Shown in pieces: positions 11,100 through 22,352 of a stretch of DNA of 22,436 bases. A program made the position numbers and the translations under genes. Below the pieces are notes generated by a model, which ran no database searches, was not told the DNA's origin, and was given only the letters and a program-made list of their open reading frames with translations. The stretch comes from Saccoglossus kowalevskii. Its lineage: Eukaryota > Hemichordata > Enteropneusta > Harrimaniidae. Where the stretch lies: contig NW_003132306.1 of NCBI RefSeq assembly GCF_000003605.2, forward strand, positions 1 to 22,436, written 5' to 3'. How positions within the stretch are numbered: the stretch's first letter is position 1; each line of letters starts with the position of its first letter.

Positions 11100-12670
11100 T
11101 TGGGATCAATATGCATGTATTCAATGATTGTATGTGAGATCAATATGCAGGTATTAAAAAACTGTATTTGGGATCAATATGCATGTTTTCAAAGATTCCA
11201 TTTTGGATCAATATGCATGTATTCCAAGACTGTAATTGTGATCAATATGCATGTGTTCGATGACTGCATTTGGGATCAATATGCATGTATTCAAAGACTG
11301 TGATTGGGATCGATTTGCATGTATTCACAGACAGAAATTGGTATCAATATGCATGTATTCGAAGACTGTATTTGGGATCAATATGCATGTATTCCATGAC
11401 AGTATTTGGCATCAATATGCATGTATTCAATGACTGTGATTGAGATCTATTTGTATGTATTCAAAGATTTTATTTGAGATCAATATGCATGTATTCAATG
11501 ACTGTGATTGGGATCTATTTACATGTGTTCAAAGCCTGTAATTGTGAACAATATGCATGTATTCAATGACTGTAATTGGGATCAATATGCATGTATTCAA
11601 AGATTGTATTTTATATCAATATGCATGTATTCAAAGATTGTAATTTGGATTAATATGCATGTATTCAAAGACCGTGATTGGGATCAATATGCATGTGTTC
11701 AAAAACTGTAAGTGGGATCGATATGCATGTATTCGAAGACTGTATTTGGGATCAATATGCATGTATTCAAAGATTGTATTTTATATCAATATGCATGTAT
11801 TCAAAGACTGTAATTTGGATTAATATACATGTATACAAAGACTGTGATTGGGATCAATTTGCATGTATTCAAAGATTGTAATTGGGATTAATATGCATGT
11901 ATTCAAAGACTGTAATTGGGATCAATATGCATGTGCACAAAGACGTATTTATGATTAATATGCATGTATTCCAAGACTGTGATTGGGATCAATTTGCATG
12001 TATTCAAAGATTGTAATTGGGATCAATATGCATGTATTCAAAGACTATAATTGGAATCAATATGCATGTATTCAAAGACTGTAATTGGGATCAATTGGCA
12101 TGTATTCAAAGACTCTAATTGGGATCAATATGCATGTATTCAAAGATTGTAATTTCAATCCACATGCATGTATTCAAAGATTGTAATTGGAAACAGTATG
12201 CTTGTATTCAAAGATTGTAATTCGGATCACTATGCATGTTATAAAAGACTGTGATTGGGATCAATATGCATGTATTCAATGACTGTGATTGGGATCAATA
12301 TGCATGTGTTAAAAGCCTGTTATTGGGATCATTATGCATGTGTTCAAAGACTGTATTTGGCACCAATATGCATGTATTCAATGACTGTGATTGAGATCTA
12401 TTTGTATGTATTCAAAGATTTTATTTGAAATCAATATGCATGTATTCAATGACTGTGATTGGGATCTATTTGTAAGAATTCAAAGATTTTATTTGAGATC
12501 AATATGCATGTATTCAACTACAGTAATTAGGATCAATATGCATGTGTTAAAAACCTGATATTGGGGTCAATATGCATGTGTTCATTCGATCATAGACTGT
12601 GATTGGGATCAGTATGCATGTTTTCAAAGATTCTATTTTGGATCAATATGCATGTATTCCAAGACTGTAA
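11100..12670 (+). repeat. Higher-order unit 2, type C (1571 bp)
   Basis: Type C lacks a 483-bp block (14 monomers, including one 33-bp and one 42-bp form) that A and B carry. The deletion junction is GATCGATTTGCATGTATTC followed by ACAGACAG, near 11310-11332. It then gains a stretch with TTTACATGTGTTCAAAGCC (about 11518) and TATTTTATATC, and ends with a P cassette (11934) and the long tail. The tail here includes the TTTCAATCCACATGCATG and GGAAACAGTATGCTTG monomers (about 12150-12215). The unit has 46 monomers. Confidence 0.88.
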
Positions 12671-14248
12671 TTGGGATCAATATGCATGTATTCAATGATT
12701 GTATGTGAGATCAATATGCAGGTATTAAAAAACTGTATTTGGGATCAATATGCATGTTTTCAAAGATTCCATTTTGGATCAATATGCATGTATTCCAAGA
12801 CTGTAATTGTGATCAATATGCATGTGTTCGATGACTGCATTTGGGATCAATATGCATGTATTCAAAGACTGTGATTGGGATCGATTTGCATGTATTTAAA
12901 GATTGTACTTGGGATTAATATGCATGTATTCAAAGATTGTATTTGGGATCAATATTCATGTATTCAAAGACTGTGATTGGGATCTGTATGCATGTATTCA
13001 AAGATTGTAATTGGGATCAATTTGCATGTATTTAAAGACTGTAATTGGGATCAATATGCATGTGCACAAAGACGTATTTATGATTAATATGCATGTATTC
13101 AAAGACTGTGATTGGGATCTGTATGCATGTGCTCAAAGATTGTAATTGGGATCAATATGCATGTATTCAAAGATTGTAATTGTGATCAATATGCATGTAT
13201 TCGAAGACTGTATTTGGGATCAATATGCATGTATTCCATGACAGTAATTGGGATTAATATACATGTGTTCAAAGCCTGTTATTGGGATCAATATGCATGT
13301 CTTCATTCGATCATAGACTGTGATTGGGATCAATATGCATGTATTCACAGACAGAAATTGGTATCAATATGCATGTATTCGAAGACTGTATTTGGGATCA
13401 ATATGCATGTATTCAAAGATTGTATTTTATATCAATATGCATGTATTCAATGACTGTAATTTGGATTAATATACATGTATTCAAAGACTGTGATTGGGAT
13501 CAATTTGCATGTATTCAAAGATTGTAATTGGGATTAATATGCATGTATTCTAAGACTGTAATTGGGATCAATATGCATGTGCACAAAGACGTATTTATGA
13601 TTAATATGCATGTATTCCAAGACTGTGATTGGGATCAATTTGCATGTATTCAAAGATTGTAATTGGGATCAATATGCATGTATTCAAAGACTATAATTGG
13701 AATCAATATGCATGTATTCAAAGACTGTAATTGGGATCAATTGGCATGTATTCAAAGACTGTAATTGGGATCAATATGCATGTATTCAAAGATTGTAATT
13801 TCAATCCACATGCATGTATTCAAAGATTGTAATTGGAAACAGTATGCTTGTATTCAAATATTGTAATTCGGATCACTATGCATGTTATAAAAGACTGTGA
13901 TTGGGATCAATATGCATGTACTCAATGACTGTGATTGGGATCAATATGCATGTGTTAAAAGCCTGTTATTGGGATCATTATGCATGTGTTCAAAGACTGT
14001 ATTTGGCATCAATATGCATGTATTCAATGACTGTGATTGAGATTTATTTGTATGTATTCAAAGATTTTATTTGAGATCAATATGCATGTATTCAACTACA
14101 GTAATTAGGATCAATATGCATGTGTTAAAAACCTGATATTGGGGTCAATATGCATGTGTTCATTCGATCATAGACTGTGATTGGGATCAGTATGCATGTT
14201 TTCAAAGATTCTATTTTGGATCAATATGCGTGTATTCCAAGACTGTAA
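12671..14248 (+). repeat. Higher-order unit 3, type B (1578 bp)
   Basis: Type B has the A-unit body plus a 577-bp block of 17 monomers (TATTTTATATC, the P cassette, TTTCAATCC, GTTATAAAAG). There are two 33-bp monomers (13063 and 13580) and two 42-bp monomers (near 13302 and 14159). Compared with unit 6 it lacks one monomer (34 bp, the one with GTGTTGAAAGACTG, near 13335) and two monomers (68 bp with TTTGTAAGAATTC, near 14070). The tail carries ATGCGTGTATTCC (near 14227), seen only at the ends of B units. Confidence 0.88.
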
Positions 14249-15860
14249 TTGGGATCAATATGCATGTATTCAATGATTGTATGTGAGATCAATATGCAGG
14301 TATTAAAAAACTGTATTTGGGATCAATATGCATGTTTTCAAAGATTCCATTTTGGATCAATATGCATGTATTCCAAGACTGTAATTGTGATCAATATGCA
14401 TGTGTTCGATGACTGCATTTGGGATCAATATGCATGTATTCAAAGACTGTGATTGGGATCGATTTGCATGTATTTAAAGATTGTACTTGGGATTAATATG
14501 CATGTATTCAAAGATTGTATTTGGGATCAATATTCATGTATTCAAAGACTGTGATTGGGATCTGTATGCATGTATTCAAAGATTGTAATTGGGATCAATT
14601 TGCATGTATTTAAAGACTGTAATTGGGATCAATATGCATGTGCACAAAGACGTATTTATGATTAATATGCATGTATTCAAAGACTGTGATTGGGATCTGT
14701 ATGCATGTGCTCAAAGATTGTAATTGGGATCAATATGCATGTATTCAAAGATTGTAATTGTGATCAATATGCATGTATTCGAAGACTGTATTTGGGATCA
14801 ATATGCATGTATTCCATGACAGTAATTGGGATTAATATACATGTGTTCAAAGTCTGTTATTGGGATCAATATGCATGTCTTCATTCGATCATAGACTGTG
14901 ATTGGGATCAATATGCATGTGTTGAAAGACTGTAATTGGGATCAATATGCATGTATTCACAGACAGAAATTGGTATCAATATGCATGTATTCGAAGACTG
15001 TATTTGGGATCAATATGCATGTATTCAAAGATTGTATTTTATATCAATATGCATGTATTCAAAGACTGTAATTTGGATTAATATACATGTATTCAAAGAC
15101 TGTGATTGGGATCAATTTGCATGTATTCAAAGATTGTAATTGGGATTAATATGCATGTATTCTAAGACTGTAATTGGGATCAATATGCATGTGCACAAAG
15201 ACGTATTTATGATTAATATGCATGTATTCCAAGACTGTGATTGGGATCAATTTGCATGTATTCAAAGATTGTAATTGGGATCAATATGCATGTATTCAAA
15301 GACTATAATGGGAATCAATATGCATGTATTCAAAGACTGTAATTGGGATCAATTGGCATGTATTCAAAGACTGTAATTGGGATCAATATGCATGTATTCA
15401 AAGATTGTAATTTCAATCCACATGCATGTATTCAAAGATTGTAATTGGAAACAGTATGCTTGTATTCAAATATTGTAATTCGGATCACTATGCATGTTAT
15501 AAAAGACTGTGATTGGGATCAATATGCATGTATTCAATGACTGTGATTGGGATCAATATGCATGTGTTAAAAGCCTGTTATTGGGATCATTATGCATGTG
15601 TTCAAAGACTGTATTTGGCATCAATATGCATGTATTCAATGACTGTGATTGAGATTTATTTGTATGTATTCAAAGATTTTATTTGAGATCAATATGCATG
15701 TATTCAACTACAGTAATTAGGATCAATATGCATGTGTTAAAAACCTGATATTGGGGTCAATATGCATGTGTTCATTCGATCATAGACTGTGATTGGGATC
15801 AGTATGCATGTTTTCAAAGATTCTATTTTGGATCAATATGCGTGTATTCCAAGACTGTAA
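14249..15860 (+). repeat. Higher-order unit 4, type B (1612 bp)
   Basis: This is the same layout as unit 3 with the GTGTTGAAAGACTG monomer restored (near 14920), but still without the 68-bp TTTGTAAGAATTC pair. It has 47 monomers, with 33-bp forms at 14641 and 15192 and 42-bp forms near 14880 and 15771. It shares TTCAAATATTGTAATTCGG with unit 3 (near 15466), so units 3 and 4 look like recent sister copies. Confidence 0.88.
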
Positions 15861-16963
15861 TTGGGATCAATATGCATGTATTCAATGATTGTATGTGAGA
15901 TCAATATGCAGGTATTAAAAAACTGTATTTGGGATCAATATGCATGTTTTCAAAGATTCCATTTTGGATCAATATGCATGTATTCCAAGACTGTAATTGT
16001 GATCAATATGCATGTGTTCGATGACTGCATTTGGGATCAATATGCATGTATTCAAGGACTGTGATTGGGATCGATTTGCATGTATTTAAAGATTGTACTT
16101 GGGATTAATATGCATGTATTCAAAGATTGTATTTGGGATCAATATTCATGTATTCAAAGACTGTGATTGGGATCTGTATGCATGTATTCAAAGATTGTAA
16201 TTGGGATCAATTTGCATGTATTTAAAGACTGTAATTGGGATCAATATGCATGTGCACAAAGACGTATTTATGATTAATATGCATGTATTCAAAGACTGTG
16301 ATTGGGATCTGTATGCATGTGCTCAAAAATTGTAATTGGGATCAATATGCATGTATTCAAAGATTGTAATTGTGATCAATATGCATGTATTCGAAGACTG
16401 TATTTGGGATCAATATGCATGTATTCCATGACAGTAATTGGGATCAATATGCATGTGTTCAAAGCCTGTTATTGGGATCAATATGCATGTCTTCATTCGA
16501 TCATAGACTGTGATTGGGATCAATATGCATGTGTTGAACGACTGTAATTGGGATCAATATGCATGTATTCACAGACAGAAATTGGTATCAATATGCATGT
16601 ATTCGAAGACTGTATTTGGGATCAATATGCATGTATCCCATGACAGTATTTGGCATCAATATGCATGTATTCAATGACTGTGATTGAGATCTATTTGTAT
16701 GTATTCAAAGATTTTATTTGAGATCAATATGCATGTATTCAATGACTGTGATTGGGATCTATTTGTAACAATTCAAAGATTTTATTTGAGATCAATATGC
16801 ATGTATTCAACTACAGTAATTAGGATCAATATGCATGTGTTAAAAACCTGATATTGGGGTCAATATGCATGTGTTCATTCGATCATAGACTGTGATTGGG
16901 ATCAGTATGCATGTTTTCAATGAATCTATTTTGGATCAATATGCATGTATTCCAAGACTGTAA
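15861..16963 (+). repeat. Higher-order unit 5, type A (1103 bp)
   Basis: This A unit has one 33-bp monomer (16253) and 42-bp monomers near 16492 and 16874. Subtype marks shared with unit 7 are TTTGTAACAATTC near 16763 and CAATGAATCTATTTTGG near 16918. These separate it from the other A subtype (units 1 and 8, with GGGTTCTATTTG and CAATGATTCTATTTTGG). Confidence 0.9.
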
Positions 16964-18643
16964 TTGGGATCAATATGCATGTATTCAATGATTGTATGTG
17001 AGATCAATATGCAGGTATTAAAAAACTGTATTTGGGATCAATATGCATGTTTTCAAAGATTCCATTTTGGATCAATATGCATGTATTCCAAGACTGTAAT
17101 TGTGATCAATATGCTTGTGTTCGATGACTGCATTTGGGATCAATATGCATGTATTCAAAGACTGTGATTGGGATCGATTTGCATGTATTTAAAGATTGTA
17201 CTTGGGATTAATATGCATGTATTCAAAGATTGTATTTGGGATCAATATTCATGTATTCAAAGACTGTGATTGGGATCTGTATGTATGTATTCAAAGATTG
17301 TAATTGGGATCAATTTGCATGTATTTAAAGACTGTAATTGGGATCAATATGCATGTGCACAAAGACGTATTTATGATTAATATGCATGTATTCAAAGACT
17401 GTGATTGGGATCTGTATGCATGTGCTCAAAGATTGTAATTGGGATCAATATGCATGTATTCAAAGATTGTAATTGTGATCAATATGCATGTATTCGAAGA
17501 CTGTATTTGGGATCAATATGCATGTATTCCATGACAGTAATTGGGATTAATATGCATGTGTTCAAAGCCTGTTATTGGGATCAATATGCATGTCTTCATT
17601 CGATCATAGACTGTGATTGGGATCAATATGCATGTGTTGAAAGACTGTAATTGGGATCAATATGCATGTATTCACAGACAGAAATTGGTATCAATATGCA
17701 TGTATTCGAAGACTGTATTTGGGATCAATATGCATGTATTCAAAGATTGTATTTTATATCAATATGCATGTATTCAAAGACTGTAATTTGGATTAATATA
17801 CATGTATTCAAAGACTGTGATTGGGATCAATTTGCATGTATTCAAAGATTGTAATTGGGATTAATATGCATGTATTCTAAGACTGTAATTGGGATCAATA
17901 TGCATGTGCACAAAGACGTATTTATGATTAATATGCATGTATTCCAAGACTGTGATTGGGATCAATTTGCATGTATTCAAAGATTGTAATTGGGATCAAT
18001 ATGCATGTATTCAAAGACTATAATTGGAATCAATATGCATGTATTCAAAGACTGTAATTGGGATCAATTGGCATGTATTCAAAGACTGTAATTGGGATCA
18101 ATATGCATGTATTCAAAGATTGTAATTTCAATCCACAAGCATGTATTCAAAGATTGTAATTGGAAACAGTATGCTTGTATTCAAAGATTGTAATTCGGAT
18201 CACTATGCATGTTATAAAAGACTGTGATTGGGATCAATATGCATGTATTCAATGACTGTGATTGGGATCAATATGCATGTGTTAAAAGCCTGTTATTGGG
18301 ATCATTATGCATGTGTTCAAAGACTGTATTTGGCATCAATATGCATGTATTCAATGACTGTGATTGAGATTTATTTGTATGTATTCAAAGATTTTATTTG
18401 AGATCAATATGCATGTATTCAATGACTGTGATTGGGATCTATTTGTAAGAATTCAAAGATTTTATTTGAGATCAATATGCATGTATTCAACTACAGTAAT
18501 TAGGATCAATATGCATGTGTTATAAACCTGATATTGGGGTCAATATGCATGTGTTCATTCGATCATAGACTGTGATTGGGATCAGTATGCATGTTTTCAA
18601 AGATTCTATTTTGGATCAATATGCGTGTATTCCAAGACTGTAA
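16964..18643 (+). repeat. Higher-order unit 6, type B, longest form (1680 bp)
   Basis: This is the most complete B unit: 49 monomers, with 33-bp forms at 17356 and 17907 and 42-bp forms near 17595 and 18554. It keeps both the GTGTTGAAAGACTG monomer (near 17635) and the 68-bp TTTGTAAGAATTC pair (near 18421-18488). Units 3 and 4 can be described as this unit with monomers removed. It has ATGCTTGTGTTCGATG near 17110 as in unit 1, and a private CCACAAGCATG near 18133. Confidence 0.88.
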
Positions 18644-19746
18644 TTGGGATCAATATGCATGTATTCAATGATTGTATGTGAGATCAATATGCAGGTATTA
18701 AAAAACTGTATTTGGGATCAATATGCATGTTTTCAAAGATTCCATTTTGGATCAATATGCATGTATTCCAAGACTGTAATTGTGATCAATATGCATGTGT
18801 TCGATGACTGCATTTGGGATCAATATGCATGTATTCAAAGACTGTGATTGGGATCGATTTGCATGTATTTAAAGATTGTACTTGGGATTAATATGCATGT
18901 ATTCAAAGATTGTATTTGGGATCAATATTCATGTATTCAAAGACTGTGATTGGGATCTGTATGCATGTATTCAAAGATTGTAATTGGGATCAATTTGCAT
19001 GTATTTAAAGACTGTAATTGGGATCAATATGCATGTGTACAAAGACGTATTTATGATTAATATGCATGTATTCAAAGACTGTGATTGGGATCTGTATGCA
19101 TGTGCTCAAAGATTGTAATTGGGATCAATATGCATGTATTCAAAGATTGTAATTGTGATCAATATGCATGTATTCGAAGACTGTATTTGGGATCAATATG
19201 CATGTATTCCATGACAGTAATTGGGATCAATATGCATGTGTTCAAAGCCTGTTATTGGGATCAATATGCATGTCTTCATTCGATCATAGACTGTGATTGG
19301 GATCAATATGCATGTGTTGAAAGACTGTAATTGGGATCAATATGCATGTATTCACAGACAGAAATTGGTATCAATATGCATGTATTCGAAGACTGTATTT
19401 GGGATCAATATGCATGTATCCCATGACAGTATTTGGCATCAATATGCATGTATTCAATGACTGTGATTGAGATCTATTTGTATGTATTCAAAGATTTTAT
19501 TTGAGATCAATATGCATGTATTCAATGACTGTGATTGGGATCTATTTGTAACAATTCAAAAATTTTATTTGAGATCAATATGCATGTATTCAACTACAGT
19601 AATTAGGATCAATATGCATGTGTTAAAAACCTGATATTGGGGTCAATATGCATGTGTTCATTCGATCATAGACTGTGATTGGGATCAGTATGCATGTTTT
19701 CAATGAATCTATTTTGGATCAATATGCATGTATTCCAAGACTGTAA
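18644..19746 (+). repeat. Higher-order unit 7, type A (1103 bp)
   Basis: This is the same A subtype as unit 5 (TTTGTAACAATTC near 19546, CAATGAATCTATTTTGG near 19700). Its 33-bp monomer at 19036 is the only one in the window whose GTGCAC is changed, to GTGTAC, so the palindrome is lost. Confidence 0.9.
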
Positions 19747-20849
19747 TTGGGATCAATATGCATGTATTCAATGATTGTATGTGAGATCAATATGCAGGTA
19801 TTAAAAAACTGTATTTGGGATCAATATGCATGTTTTCAAAGATTCCATTTTGGATCAATATGCATGTATTCCAAGACTGTAATTGTGATCAATATGCATG
19901 TGTTCGATGACTGCATTTGGGATCAATATGCATGTATTCAAAGACTGTGATTGGGATCGATTTGCATGTATTTAAAGATTGTACTTGGGATTAATATGCA
20001 TGTATTCAAAGATTGTATTTGGGATCAATATTCATGTATTCAAAGACTGTGATTGGGATCTGTATGCATGTATTCAAAGATTGTAATTGGGATCAATTTG
20101 CATGTATTTTAAGACTGTAATTGGGATCAATATGCATGTGCACAAAGACGTATTTATGATTAATATGCATGTATTCAAAGACTGTGATTGGGATCTGTAT
20201 GCATGTGCTCAAAGATTGTAATTGGGATCAATATGCATGTATTCAAAGATTGTAATTGTGATCAATATGCATGTATTCGAAGACTGTATTTGGGATCAAT
20301 ATGCATGTATTCCATGACAGTAATTGGGATTAATATGCATGTGTTCAAAGCCTGTTATTGGGATCAATATGCATGTCTTCATTCGATCATAGACTGTGAT
20401 TGGGATCAATATGCATGTGTTGAAAGACTGTAATTGGGATCAATATGCATGTATTCACAGACAGAAATTGGTATCAATATGCATGTATTCGAAGACTGTA
20501 TTTGGGATCAATATGCATGTATCCCATGACAGTATTTGGCATCAATATGCATGTATTCAATGACTGTGATTGAGATCTATTTGTATGTATTCAAAGATTT
20601 TATTTGAGATCAATATGCATGTATTCAATGACTGTGATTGGGTTCTATTTGTAAGAATTCAAATATTTTATTTGAGATCAATATGCATGTATTCAACTAC
20701 AGTAATTAGGATCAATATGCATGTGTTAAAAACCTGATATTGGGGTCAATATGCATGTGTTCATTCGATCATAGACTGTGATTGAGATCAGTATGCATGT
20801 TTTCAATGATTCTATTTTGGATCAATATGCATGTATTCCAAGACTGTAA
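19747..20849 (+). repeat. Higher-order unit 8, type A (1103 bp)
   Basis: This unit lies 9750 bp downstream of unit 1 and is its closest relative. Both carry GTATTTTAAGACTG (near 20106 here), GGGTTCTATTTGTAAG (near 20640) and CAATGATTCTATTTTGG (near 20802). It differs from unit 1 at single bases, for example ATGCATGTGTTCGATG instead of ATGCTTGTGTTCGATG, and TTCAAATATTTT instead of TTCAAAGATTTT. Confidence 0.9.
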
Positions 20850-22352
20850 TTGGGATCAATATGCATGTATTCAATGATTGTATGTGAGATCAATATGCAG
20901 GTATTAAAAAACTGTATTTGGGATCAATATGCATGTTTTCAAAGATTCCATTTTGGATCAATATGCATGTATTCCAAGACTGTAATTGTGATCAATATGC
21001 ATGTGTTCGATGACTGCATTTGGGATCAATATGCATGTATTCAAAGACTGTGATTGGGATCGATTTGCATGTATTCACAGACAGAAATTGGTATCAATAT
21101 GCATGTATTCGAAGACTGTATTTGGGATCAATATGCATGTATTCCATGACAGTATTTGGCATCAATATGCATGTATTCAATGACTGTGATTGAGATCTAT
21201 TTGTATGTATTCAAAGATTTTATTTGAGATCAATATGCATGTATTCAATGACTGTGATTGGGATCTATTTACATGTGTTCAAAGCCTGTAATTGGGAACA
21301 ATATGCATGTATTCAATGACTGTAATTGGGATCAATATGCATGTATTCAAAGATTGTATTTTATATCAATATGCATGTATTCAAAGATTGTAATTGGGAT
21401 TAATATGCATGTATTCAAAGACCGTGATTGGGATCAATATGCATGTGTTCAAAAACTGTAATTGGGATCAATATGCATGTATTCGAAGACTGTATTTGGG
21501 ATCAATATGCATGTATTCAAAGATTGTATTTTATATCAATATGCATGTATTCAAAGACTGTAATTTGGACTAATATACATGTATTCAAAGACTGTGATTG
21601 GGATCAATTTGCATGTATTCAAAGATTGTAATTGGGATTAATATGCATGTATTCAAAGACTGTAATTGGGATCAATATGCATGTGCACAAAGACGTATTT
21701 ATGATTAATATGCATGTATTCCAAGACTGTGATTGGGATCAATTTGCATGTATTCAAAGATTGTAATTGGGATCAATATGCATGTATTCAAAGACTATAA
21801 TTGGAATCAATATGCATGTATTCAAAGACTGTAATTGGGATCAATTGGCATGTATTCAAAGACTGTAATTGGGATCAATATGCATGTATTCAAAGATTGT
21901 AATTCGGATCACTATGCATGTTATAAAAGACTGTGATTGGGATCAATATGCATGTATTCAATGACTGTGATTGGGATCAATATGCATGTGTTAAAAGCCT
22001 GTTATTGGGATCATTATGCATGTGTTCAAAGACTGTATTTGGCATCAATATGCATGTATTCAATGACTGTGATTGAGATCTATTTGTATGTATTCAAAGA
22101 TTTTATTTGAAATCAATATGCATGTATTCAATGACTGTGATTGGGATCTATTTGTAAGAATTCAAAGATTTTATTTGAGATCAATATGCATGTATTCAAC
22201 TACAGTAATTAGGATCAATATGCATGTGTTAAAAACCTGATATTGGGGTCAATATGCATGTGTTCATTCGATCATAGACTGTGATTGGGATCAGTATGCA
22301 TGTTTTCAAAGATTCTATTTTGGATCAATATGCATGTATTCCAAGACTGTAA
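20850..22352 (+). repeat. Higher-order unit 9, type C (1503 bp)
   Basis: This unit lies 9750 bp downstream of unit 2 and has the same 483-bp deletion junction (near 21060-21082) and the same TTTACATGTGTTCAAAGCC stretch (near 21268). It is 68 bp shorter than unit 2 because the two TTTCAATCC/GGAAACAG monomers are missing near 21900, as in the transition segment at 9545. Its 33-bp monomer is at 21684 and its single 42-bp monomer near 22263. Confidence 0.9.

Larger units (their letters stand above)
1481..21715 (+). repeat. 33-bp variant monomer family (20 copies)
   Basis: These monomers read GCATGTGCACAAAGACG followed by TATTTATGATTAATATGC and are 33 bp from core to core. TGCACAAAG starts near 1481, 2236, 3365, 4223, 6341, 7410, 8301, 9328, 10389, 11934, 13063, 13580, 14641, 15192, 16253, 17356, 17907, 19036, 20139 and 21684. 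All but the 19036 copy (GTGTAC) contain the perfect palindrome TGTGCACA. The copy at 6341 has AAATACG. The sequence is otherwise very constant in both domains, so it is a useful marker for aligning units. Confidence 0.92.
32..22290 (+). repeat. 42-bp variant monomer family (28 copies)
   Basis: In these monomers the ATTCAAAGACTG part is replaced by a longer TTCATTCGATCATAGACTG form, adding 8 bp. The TTCATTC element starts near 32, 278, 625, 1720, 2305, 3434, 4462, 6400, 6656, 7479, 8540, 9907, 10628, 11010, 12581, 13302, 14159, 14880, 15771, 16492, 16874, 17595, 18554, 19275, 19657, 20378, 20760 and 22263. One flavour reads GTCTTCATTC and follows a CCTGTTATTGGG monomer. It occurs in both domains. 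The other reads GTGTTCATTC and follows CCTGATATTGGGG. It occurs only after about 9350. Copies 1, 5 and 8 have CCATC in place of CGATC. Confidence 0.9.

Noticed and set aside
643-21631. Open reading frames of 60 to 113 codons on the + strand, with a repeated Cys-rich peptide.
   Set aside because: They overlap each other in different frames, many begin at TTG rather than ATG, none exceeds 113 codons in 22 kb, and their ends track where a monomer has TAA or TGA. The same 34 bp is read in all three frames, so there is no coding signal. I list no CDS.
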